From Pseudomonadota bacterium (GTDB lineage Bacteria > Pseudomonadota > Alphaproteobacteria > Acetobacterales > Acetobacteraceae): 6,587 nt of DNA. The translations under genes and the position numbers were made by a program. Shown piece after piece: positions 1-5,786 of the stretch (the stretch's first letter is position 1; each line of letters starts with the position of its first letter). The stretch is taken from the NCBI GenBank assembly GCA_021826565.1, contig JAKAZJ010000112.1, forward strand, positions 1-6,587. Direction: 5' to 3'. The notes beneath the pieces are model-generated. The model was given only the letters and a program-made list of their open reading frames with translations, made no database searches and had not been told where the DNA came from.

Positions 1-391
1 AGGCGGTAGCACCGAATGCGCTGATCGTTTCGACACGCGCACTGGCGCAGCGCGGGCAGGCGAGCGGCCCGCCAGGCGGCGCGATGCCGGCCGCGCGCAA
101 CTTGGCGTGCGCGGCCGGGGTCAACGAAGCGGTGTCCCAGGCGGGGGCCAGTTCGGTCCGTACCAGCGCCGGCCCCAGCCCCGCGCGGTCCAGCGCCGCC
201 TCGATCTCCCAGCCGATCACGACCATCGCCGGGCAGCCCGTATAGCTGGGGGTGATGGTGACCTCGATCCGGCCGTCACGGTCGGCGACGTCGCGCAGGA
301 TGCCCAGATCGGCGATCGTCAACGGCGGCAGTTCCGGGTCCTCCACCGCCGCGACGGCGGCCCGGGCGCGGGCCAGGCGCCGCGTGCTCAC
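1..391 (-). CDS. paaD: PaaD, phenylacetyl-CoA epoxidase maturation protein (3' end outside window)
   Basis: PaaD (PaaJ in some nomenclatures) is a cytoplasmic MIP18/DUF59-type protein needed for a functional PaaABCE ring-1,2-epoxidase, probably through metal-centre assembly. The first 130 codons are visible. Residues 18-35 carry the DUF59 signature (DPELPPLTIADLG), and YTGCPAM with its conserved Cys lies at about 50-56. APAW and a TP(A)..LR..GI.PP block follow, as in E. coli PaaD. The Zn-finger-like CPRCAS motif and ISAFGATA come just before the window edge. About 20 residues, including the second Cys pair expected in the family, should lie beyond base 1. The start is GTG at 391-389, with a GGAG ribosome site at 402-399 and 7 nt spacing. 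Its first four bases GTGA overlap the paaC stop, so the two genes are probably translationally coupled. The family call is strong; the maturation role is family knowledge. Confidence 0.93.
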   Translation of the reverse strand, partial: MSTRRLARARAAVAAVEDPELPPLTIADLGILRDVADRDGRIEVTITPSYTGCPAMVVIGWEIEAALDRAGLGPALVRTELAPAWDTASLTPAAHAKLRAAGIAPPGGPLACPRCASARVETISAFGATA

Positions 392-1149
392 CAGACGGCT
401 CCGGGATGGGCACGGGCAAGGGACTGCATCTCGGCCAGCATCTTGCCGAAGGCTTCGGTATGCCGACCGGCGCGCCCGCCGGTCTGCGGCCAGTCATCGG
501 CCGGACGGTCCAGCGTCGCGCGGGACAAGGTGGCGGTGACCGTCGCCTCCCACGCGGCGCGGATCGGGGCGGGATCGGGCAGGATGCCGGCAACGACAGC
601 CACAGGGTCCAGCGCGGTCAGCGCCTCCTCGGCGCAGGGCCATAATGCGGTCAGCGCGGCTTGCGCGCGGGCGTGGCTCTCCTCGGTGCCGTCGCCGAGG
701 CGGACCAGCCACGCCGCGGCGTGGCGCAGATGATATGCGGACTCCTTCTCCGCCTTGGCCGCGATCGCGGCCAGCGCGGGCGCGACGGACGCGCAAGCGG
801 CACGCCAGAACGGATCGGCATGGGCGGAGAACAGAAACTGACGCACGATCGTTTGCGCAAAATCGCCGTTTGCCTGCTCCACCAGCAGGCAGTTGCGGAA
901 CGCACGATCGTCGCGGAAATAGGCCAGCGTATCCTCGGTCTGCCCCGTCCCCTGCCCCGTCTCCTGCCCCGTCTCCTGCGCGACCACGGCGTACAGCGCG
1001 CGCGCGAGACCAATCTGGTCCAGCGCGAGATTGGCCAGCGCCAGGTCTTCCTCGGGCGTCGGCGCCCGGCCGCACCATTCGGACAGGCGGTGGCCAAGCA
1101 CCAGGGCGTCATCGGCGAGCGGGAGTAGCAGGTCGGGCAGGATCGACAT
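388..1149 (-). CDS. paaC: PaaC, structural subunit of ring-1,2-phenylacetyl-CoA epoxidase
   Basis: This 253-residue ferritin-like helical protein matches PaaC (PaaI), which pairs with the catalytic di-iron subunit PaaA in the cytoplasmic epoxidase that converts phenylacetyl-CoA to its 1,2-epoxide. Recognisable blocks are LVLGHRLSEWCG.AP (about 16-30), EDLALANLALDQIGLAR (34-50), EDTLAYFRDDRAFRNCLLVEQ.NGDFA, KEsaYHLRHAA.W..RLGDGT, and near the C-terminus TGGRAGRHTE.FG.MLAEMQ. PaaC is regarded as the non-catalytic partner in the family. Length is close to the roughly 250 usual; the excess comes from a QETG/QETG/QGTG repeat at residues 58-69. I chose ATG 1149-1147 because homology begins there and an AGG (1158-1156, overlapping the upstream stop codon) sits 6 nt away. 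The stop overlaps the paaD start. paaA and paaB, which normally precede paaC, are absent; a glycosyltransferase gene ends 7 bp upstream. Confidence 0.95.
   Translation of the reverse strand: MSILPDLLLPLADDALVLGHRLSEWCGRAPTPEEDLALANLALDQIGLARALYAVVAQETGQETGQGTGQTEDTLAYFRDDRAFRNCLLVEQANGDFAQTIVRQFLFSAHADPFWRAACASVAPALAAIAAKAEKESAYHLRHAAAWLVRLGDGTEESHARAQAALTALWPCAEEALTALDPVAVVAGILPDPAPIRAAWEATVTATLSRATLDRPADDWPQTGGRAGRHTEAFGKMLAEMQSLARAHPGAVW
943..978 (-). repeat. Three tandem 12-bp units inside paaC
   Basis: Three adjacent 12-bp units lie at 978-967, 966-955 and 954-943. On the coding strand the first two are identical (CAGGAGACGGGG) and the third differs by one base (CAGGGGACGGGG). They encode QETG, QETG and QGTG, and the next codon is again CAG (Gln). 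The repeat is in frame and falls in the surface loop between two helices, just before the conserved EDTLA block. Compared with E. coli PaaC as I recall it, the loop is about 7 residues longer. Slippage expansion is the likely origin. Confidence 0.85.
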
Positions 1150-1199
1150 GAATCGCCTATAGCGCGTTTCGCGCCGGATTGGGCAGCGGGATCGACATG
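1139..1199. repeat. Short direct repeat at the glycosyltransferase/paaC junction
   Basis: The coding-strand string CATGTCGATCC occurs twice, 49 bp apart. One copy (1199-1189) encodes MSI near the C-terminus of the glycosyltransferase. The other (1150-1140) holds the paaC start codon and the following MSI codons. Allowing a small gap, similarity continues into CTGCCC after the first copy and TGCCC after the second. The two copies are in different reading frames. This could be a trace of duplication or a recombination joint, or it could be chance. Confidence 0.5.
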
Positions 1200-2389
1200 T
1201 CAGCCCGGCCCGGCCGGACGCCGGCGAAAAAATCGCGATAGCGCGCCCGCAGGCGGGCATCGTCGTACATCCGCTCGGCGACCGCGCGCGCCGCGGCCGA
1301 GACGCTCGCGTAGTACGCCGGGTTGTCCCATAGCGACACGACGGCATCGAACCACGGGCGGATCTCGGCCGCCGCGGGTAGCCGGGTTTCCCCGGCAGCC
1401 ATCCAGGCCGGAACCGGCAGCACGATCCCTCCCTCGGCCACGGTTTCGGCCAAGCCGCCGCGGTCGCTGACCAGGGCCGGGATGCCGTTGTGCACGGCCT
1501 CCGCCGCCACTCGCCCGGAGGGTTCGGCAAACAGCGACGGCACCAGCAGAATCCGTGTCAGCGCGAAGATGTCCCGTGGCCGTGGCAGCGGCGGGCTGAC
1601 CCGGATCTGCGGCTGGCGGGCGAAGTCGATGATCGGGGTCTCGGTCGGCGACGCGGTGGTCATGCGCGATTCAACCACCAGGAGCGGAATCTCGGCGCGC
1701 GCCTCCGTAAGCATGGCGGCGAGGCGGGCAAACAGCGCCACGCCCTTGTGCGGTGCCGGGTGGACGAAGGTGACGAAGCGGCGGTTTGTTTCAGATGCCA
1801 ACACGTCCCCCGCCACCATCGGCGTCGGCAGCGCTGTGCTGGATAGCCCGATCCGGCCGGCATAGTGGGCGGAGAGAAAGGCGCTGCATGTCAGCACCGC
1901 GTCGGCATGGCGGAACCAGCCTGGGTCCTCGTAGCCATAGCCGCGGAGGGTAACGATGGTGGCGATGCCCCGCGCCCGGGCAGCGCGGAGCGCGTCCTGC
2001 AAGACCGGGTGGCCGCCATAGGTCAACACCCGGTCGGGGCGAAAGAGATCGAGCAGATCGGTGAAACAGGCGAGATACTGGGCGGTCTCGCGCGGGTCGG
2101 TCGCGGGCGGATAGGTGCTGGTGCCGACCGTCGTGACCGCAACACCGGCCACGGCATAGTCGTACACCGGGCACGGCCCGAGGACATGACGGAGACAGGG
2201 GACGACGCCAAGACCGGCGAGATGCCCCACCAGCGAGGTTCCCGCCGGGCTCGCCTCGAAGACAGCGGTGGAGAGCACGTGGCAGGCATGGCCGTCCGCG
2301 GCGAGCCATTCCACCATGGTCCGCACGCTGCGCGCCGCGCCGCTGGTGGCTTCGGTATGGACGTTATAGCTAACGAGCAGGACGCGCAT
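1157..2389 (-). CDS. Glycosyltransferase, GT4-type (GT-B fold)
   Basis: This is a putative retaining glycosyltransferase that would move a sugar from a nucleotide-sugar donor to an unidentified acceptor. From ATG 2389 it has 410 residues, a normal length for GT4. The N-terminal Rossmann-like half begins MRVLLVSYNVHTE with a glycine-containing SGAARSV loop (about 16-22). The C-terminal donor-binding half begins near 204 (RFVTFVHPAPHKG). It contains the EX7E motif, EPSGRVAAE at about 289-297, followed by NGIPALVSDRGGLAETV. No signal peptide or membrane helix is evident. An in-frame ATG at 2428 would add 13 residues (MPDRQTAGPPATC). I prefer 2389 because strand β1 starts immediately there, but neither start has a clear ribosome site. 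It is divergent from the antiporter gene and only 7 bp upstream of paaC, so probably co-transcribed with it. No other sugar or polysaccharide genes are in view, so acceptor and pathway are unknown. Confidence 0.85.
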   Translation of the reverse strand: MRVLLVSYNVHTEATSGAARSVRTMVEWLAADGHACHVLSTAVFEASPAGTSLVGHLAGLGVVPCLRHVLGPCPVYDYAVAGVAVTTVGTSTYPPATDPRETAQYLACFTDLLDLFRPDRVLTYGGHPVLQDALRAARARGIATIVTLRGYGYEDPGWFRHADAVLTCSAFLSAHYAGRIGLSSTALPTPMVAGDVLASETNRRFVTFVHPAPHKGVALFARLAAMLTEARAEIPLLVVESRMTTASPTETPIIDFARQPQIRVSPPLPRPRDIFALTRILLVPSLFAEPSGRVAAEAVHNGIPALVSDRGGLAETVAEGGIVLPVPAWMAAGETRLPAAAEIRPWFDAVVSLWDNPAYYASVSAAARAVAERMYDDARLRARYRDFFAGVRPGRADMSIPLPNPARNAL

Positions 2390-2707
2390 GCAGGTGGCGG
2401 GCGGTCCCGCGGTTTGCCGATCTGGCATCCATCAGCGCCACTTGTGCTTGCGTGATCTTCTCCTGGGCCATCCGCAGCCTCGCCGCCAGGCGCAGCCGGC
2501 AGGCGCAAACTGCGACGTCGCGAGACAACGGCTTGGTTGGTAATCGATGCTGCGGAATGGAGCAATCGGTCCCAGCCTGCGTCACGGCGCCACGGGGTCG
2601 CGGCGCGCGCGCCTGCCATCCGTGCGGCGCAGATGCACCGCGCGCGCCATTTGGGCATACTGCGATCCTGGCCCAGCACGGTGGGCGGACGCAGCAGAGG
2701 GAGCGCC
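2390..2707. other. 318-bp divergent intergenic region, no gene recognised
   Basis: This gap separates the divergently read glycosyltransferase and antiporter genes and should hold promoters for both. I find no convincing -35/-10 pair on either strand. Two perfect palindromes are visible: GCGACGTCGC at 2512-2521 and GGCGCGCGCGCC at 2602-2613. The nine bases GCGCGCGCC of the latter recur at 2640-2648. They could be regulator-binding sites, but such strings are also common by chance in DNA this rich in G+C. Open frames crossing the region on both strands encode low-complexity Arg/Ala-rich peptides with no recognisable domain, so I treat it as non-coding. Confidence 0.6.
2696..2703 (+). promoter_or_regulatory. 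Ribosome binding site of the DHA2 antiporter gene
   Basis: AGAGGGAG stands 4 nt before the ATG at 2708, with its GAGG core 7 nt away. This is a good Shine-Dalgarno match and decides the start. It favours 2708 over the upstream in-frame TTG at 2537, whose 57 extra codons would encode an unfamiliar Arg/Ala-rich stretch. Confidence 0.75.
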
Positions 2708-4300
2708 ATGCGGCGGATCGAGAACGCGACGGCGGCGCCGCGCGCGCCCCGGGCGGTGGCAGACGCTCAGACCTCCACCGGCCCCGCAACGCCGGTAGCC
2801 CATCGCGGCATCATCACCGTCTGCGTCATCGGCGCCACCCTGGTGCAGGCGCTGGACCAGACCATCGCCAATGTGGCGCTGCCCTATATGCAGGGCAGCT
2901 TCTCGGCCAGTTTCGACGAGATCACCTGGGTCCTCACCTCCTACATCATCGCCGCGGCGATCATGACCGCCCCGGTCGGGTGGCTGGCAGCCCGATTTGG
3001 GCGCAAGCGGCTATTCGTGACGGCACTGGCCGGGTTCACGGTGACGTCCATGATGTGCGGGGCGGCACAGACGCTGACCCAGATCGTGACGTTCCGGCTG
3101 CTCCAGGGCATGTGCGGGGCCGCCCTGGTGCCGCTGTCGCAGGCGACGATGCTGGACATCTATCCGCCCGAGAAGCGCGCCTTCGCCATGGCGATCTGGG
3201 GCATGGGGGTGATGATCGGGCCGATCCTGGGGCCGACGCTGGGCGGATACCTGACCGATTTCTACAACTGGCGCTATGTCTTCTACGTCAACCTGCCGTT
3301 CGGGCTTTTTGCCACCTTGGGGCTGATCCTTTTCATGCCGGGCGGGCGCGGGCACTCGGCGCTGCGGTTCGACTGGATCGGCTTCGCCGCCCTGGGCATC
3401 GGCATCGGCAGCTTGCAACTGATGCTGGATCGCGGTCAGGAACTCGACTGGTTCGGTTCGCGTGAGATCGTGGTGGAAGCGGTGCTGGCGGGGCTGGGTC
3501 TTTATCTGTTCGTGGTGCATGTGCTGTCCGCGAAACGCCCGCTGATCCGCCCAAGCCTGTTCCGCGACGTCAATTTCGCGGCCGGGGCGGTGATGATGTT
3601 CGCGGTCGGCACGATCCTGGTCTCCACCATGTCGCTGATGGCGCCGTGGCTGCAGGAGCTGGGCGGGTATCCGGTGGCGACCGCCGGGTTGGTGATGGCG
3701 CCGCGCGGCATCGGCAATCTGGCGACGATCGTGCTCAGCGGGCGGCTGGCGCAGCGGATCGACGCGCGGCTGCTGGTGGGCGTGGGGCTGGTGCTGATGA
3801 TCTGGTCTTTCTGGATCATGACCGGATGGACGCCGGATGTTTCGCCGGAGGTTTTGATCGCGGCGATCGTGATCCAGGGCGCGGGGCTGGGGCTCTTCTT
3901 CACCCCGTTGCAGGTGCTGGCGTTCGCCACCCTGCCGGTCGCGCTGCGGACCGAGGGGGCTTCCATGTTCGCGCTGTTCCGCAATATCGGCGCGGCGATC
4001 GGGGTGTCGGTGACGGCATCCCTGCTGGCGCATAACGCGCAAGGGCTGCATGCGATGATCGGGGCCAGCGTCACGCCGTTCAACCGCGCGCTGGCGGCGG
4101 TGCCGCTGTGGAATCCCGCCACGCGGCGGGGCGCGGCGCTACTGGCCGACGAGATCACGCGCCAGTCGCAGATCATCGCCTATATGGATGATTACAAGCT
4201 GCTGATCTTCACCACCATGCCGAGCCTGCTGCTGCTTCTGCTGATGCGCCGGCCGCGCGGCAGCCAACCGGCGCCGTCCGGCGCGGTGGCGATGGACTGA
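2708..4300 (+). CDS. DHA2-family MFS drug/proton antiporter (EmrB/QacA-like)
   Basis: This 530-residue inner-membrane protein should export drugs or toxic metabolites in exchange for protons. The length and 14-helix layout are those of the DHA2 family. After a polar 33-residue cytoplasmic tail come LDQTIANVALP in helix 1 (49-59), WVLTSYII (74-81), motif A GWLAARFGRKRLF (91-103), and motif B RLLQGMCGAALVP (130-142). Motif C follows, MGVMIGPILGPTLGG (166-180), the antiporter signature, then NWRYVFYVNLPFG (187-199). FDWIGF...DW near 221-249 is typical of the family. A long loop before the last helix contains ITRQSQIIAYMDDYKLL, as in EmrB/FarB relatives. The start is set by the good ribosome site at 2696-2703. 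EmrB-type pumps usually pair with an EmrA/HlyD-like adaptor and sometimes with a regulator gene; neither is here. It converges on livF, 9 bp stop to stop. The substrate cannot be read from the sequence. Confidence 0.92.
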   Translation: MRRIENATAAPRAPRAVADAQTSTGPATPVAHRGIITVCVIGATLVQALDQTIANVALPYMQGSFSASFDEITWVLTSYIIAAAIMTAPVGWLAARFGRKRLFVTALAGFTVTSMMCGAAQTLTQIVTFRLLQGMCGAALVPLSQATMLDIYPPEKRAFAMAIWGMGVMIGPILGPTLGGYLTDFYNWRYVFYVNLPFGLFATLGLILFMPGGRGHSALRFDWIGFAALGIGIGSLQLMLDRGQELDWFGSREIVVEAVLAGLGLYLFVVHVLSAKRPLIRPSLFRDVNFAAGAVMMFAVGTILVSTMSLMAPWLQELGGYPVATAGLVMAPRGIGNLATIVLSGRLAQRIDARLLVGVGLVLMIWSFWIMTGWTPDVSPEVLIAAIVIQGAGLGLFFTPLQVLAFATLPVALRTEGASMFALFRNIGAAIGVSVTASLLAHNAQGLHAMIGASVTPFNRALAAVPLWNPATRRGAALLADEITRQSQIIAYMDDYKLLIFTTMPSLLLLLLMRRPRGSQPAPSGAVAMD

Positions 4301-4309
4301 GGTCACGCG

Positions 4310-5053
4310 CTACGCCAGATCGACCTCGGCGCCCAGGAACAGCCGCGCCACGCGCGGGTCATCCAGGATCGACCGCGCCGTTCCGGTCAGGCGAGTCCGC
4401 CCGGTTTCCAGAACGACGCCGTAATCGGAGATCTCCAGCGCGCTGCGTGCGTTCTGTTCCACCATCAAGATGGAAACACCGGCGGCGCGCAGCCCCTGCA
4501 AGGTGGCGAACACCTCCTTCACCATCAGCGGCGACAGGCCGATGGAGGGTTCGTCGATCAACATCAATTTCGGCTCCGCGATCAGTCCGCGCGCAACCTC
4601 CAGCAGCTTCTGCTGTCCGCCGGACAGGGTGGAGGCTTGCGACGATGCCCGCTGGCGCAGGATCGGAAAGCGATCGAGCGCGGCTTCCACCCTGGGCCGC
4701 ATCGCCGCGGCCGACCCGAGTGCGACCCCGCCCAGTTCCAGATTGTCGCGCACCGACAACTCGGGGAAGATGTTGCGCCCCTGCGGCACGTAACACACTC
4801 CGGCGGCAATCAGCGCGCGCGGCGAGGCCCCGGTCACGTCTGCCCCATCCAGCAGGATCCGCCCGCCGGTCAGGCGCAGCAAGCCGAACACCGCCTTGAA
4901 GCAGGTGGATTTCCCCGCCCCGTTCGGCCCGATCACGGTGGTGATCGCGGCGCGGGCGACCGCGAAACTGCATTGGTTCAGGATCGTCATCCGGCCATAG
5001 CCGCCGGTGACCTGGTCCAGCTCCAGCACTGGGGCGGTGGGGTCAGTGGCCAA
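4310..5053 (-). CDS. livF: LivF-like ATPase of a HAAT (branched-chain amino acid-type) ABC importer
   Basis: This 247-residue cytoplasmic ATPase powers uptake through a LivH/LivM-type permease. It shows Walker A GPNGAGKST (42-50), Q-loop CYVPQGRNIFPELSV (Q91), signature LSGGQQ (143-148) and Walker B LMLIDE (163-168). The switch region is LMVEQN, with Gln200 where most ABC ATPases have His. The YVPQGRNIFPELSVRDNLELG and VEQNA blocks mark it as LivF rather than LivG, and the Gln is usual for LivF. The start is TTG at 5053-5051, supported by GAGG at 5063-5060 with 6 nt spacing. It overlaps the livG stop by 11 bp, suggesting translational coupling. A GTG at 5029 is the next candidate but lacks a ribosome site and would trim 8 residues. 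It is the last gene of the livMGF run, ending 9 bp from the convergent antiporter gene. Substrate is unknown. Confidence 0.93.
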   Translation of the reverse strand: MATDPTAPVLELDQVTGGYGRMTILNQCSFAVARAAITTVIGPNGAGKSTCFKAVFGLLRLTGGRILLDGADVTGASPRALIAAGVCYVPQGRNIFPELSVRDNLELGGVALGSAAAMRPRVEAALDRFPILRQRASSQASTLSGGQQKLLEVARGLIAEPKLMLIDEPSIGLSPLMVKEVFATLQGLRAAGVSILMVEQNARSALEISDYGVVLETGRTRLTGTARSILDDPRVARLFLGAEVDLA

Positions 5054-5786
5054 GATAGGCCTCGATCACGTCCGGGTTATTGCGCACGTCATCGGGCGGA
5101 CCATCGGCGATCACCTGACCCTCGGCGATGCAGATCACGCGGGTACACAGCGACATGACGAAATCCATGTTGTGCTCGATCACCACGAAAGTAGCGCCAG
5201 CCTCGGTGTTCATCGCCCGCAGCCGCTCACGGAAAGAGCCGAGCAAGGTCAGGTTCACGCCGCCCGCCGGCTCATCCAGCAATACCAGGCGCGGGCCGGC
5301 CATGAACGCCATCGCCGCGTCCAGCAATTTCTGCTGGCCGTACGACAAGCCACCCGCCGCCAGATCGGCGATATGGGTCAGCTGGAACAATTCCAGCATC
5401 CGCTCCGCCGCCGCGGTCAGTCCCGCATCCGGCCGCCCGAACAGACGCGAAAGCCGCGAGCCGACATGCTCCTGCCCGGCCAGGATCAGGTTCTCGCGCG
5501 CCGAGAGCTGCGGGAACACCTGCAACAACTGGAAGGTGCGCGACACCCCGCGCCGGTTCAGCAGCGCCGGCGCCATGCCGGTCACGTCCTTGCCGTCCAG
5601 CAACACGGTGCCGGCGGAGGGTACCAGCTGGCCCAGCAGGCAGTTGAACAGAGTGGATTTGCCGGATCCATTGGGGCCGATCACGCCCAGGATCTCCCCC
5701 TCGGCGACCTGGAACGACACGCCATTGACCGCCCGCACGCCGCCGAAATGGCGGTGCAGGTCGCGCGCCTCCAACACCGGCGTCAC
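5043..5786 (-). CDS. livG: LivG-like ATPase of a HAAT ABC importer
   Basis: This 247-residue cytoplasmic ATPase partners LivF. It shows Walker A GPNGSGKST (37-45), Q-loop SRTFQL (Q86), signature LSYGQQ (147-152), Walker B RLVLLDE (166-172) and switch His in VVIEHNMDFVM (H205). The LivG-type C-terminal tail reads DDVRNNPDVIEAYLG. The stretch after the signature (KLLDAAMAF) and the GGVN after Walker B differ from the RR.EIARAL and AAGMN forms typical of E. coli-like LivG. This points to a divergent HAAT subgroup, possibly not specific for branched-chain amino acids. The frame is open far upstream to about 6443, but that part runs antiparallel in frame to livM sequence and has no LivG homology. 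I chose GTG 5786-5784, which overlaps the livM stop as GTGA and follows a GGGG element. Its end overlaps the livF start by 11 bp. Confidence 0.94.
   Translation of the reverse strand: MTPVLEARDLHRHFGGVRAVNGVSFQVAEGEILGVIGPNGSGKSTLFNCLLGQLVPSAGTVLLDGKDVTGMAPALLNRRGVSRTFQLLQVFPQLSARENLILAGQEHVGSRLSRLFGRPDAGLTAAAERMLELFQLTHIADLAAGGLSYGQQKLLDAAMAFMAGPRLVLLDEPAGGVNLTLLGSFRERLRAMNTEAGATFVVIEHNMDFVMSLCTRVICIAEGQVIADGPPDDVRNNPDVIEAYLGH

Noticed and set aside
1150..1530. Upstream extension of the paaC frame to 1530
   Set aside because: The extra residues overlap the glycosyltransferase in another frame, are Arg/Pro-rich and show no PaaC homology; homology starts at ATG 1149.
2463..2676. Distant inverted pair CTGGGCCA (2463-2470) and TGGCCCAG (2669-2676)
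   Set aside because: Eight-base GC-rich matches 200 bp apart are likely by chance and no other symmetry supports them.
2537..2707. TTG-initiated 57-codon N-terminal extension of the antiporter
   Set aside because: It has no recognisable features and a composition like the non-coding gap; the ATG at 2708 has a strong ribosome site and leaves a normal DHA2 N-terminus.
2370..2789. Minus-strand open frame of 139 codons across the intergenic gap
   Set aside because: It overlaps both flanking gene starts, is rich in Arg/Pro/Ala, and has no domain I recognise; such frames are expected by chance at this base composition.
3011..4051. Long minus-strand open frame opposite the antiporter gene
   Set aside because: It encodes a His/Arg/Gln-rich low-complexity peptide, the usual antisense shadow of a GC-rich membrane protein gene.
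4271..4284. Hairpin GCGCCG-TC-CGGCGC as a terminator
   Set aside because: The stem is 6 bp with a 2-nt loop, lies inside coding sequence and has no following T tract.
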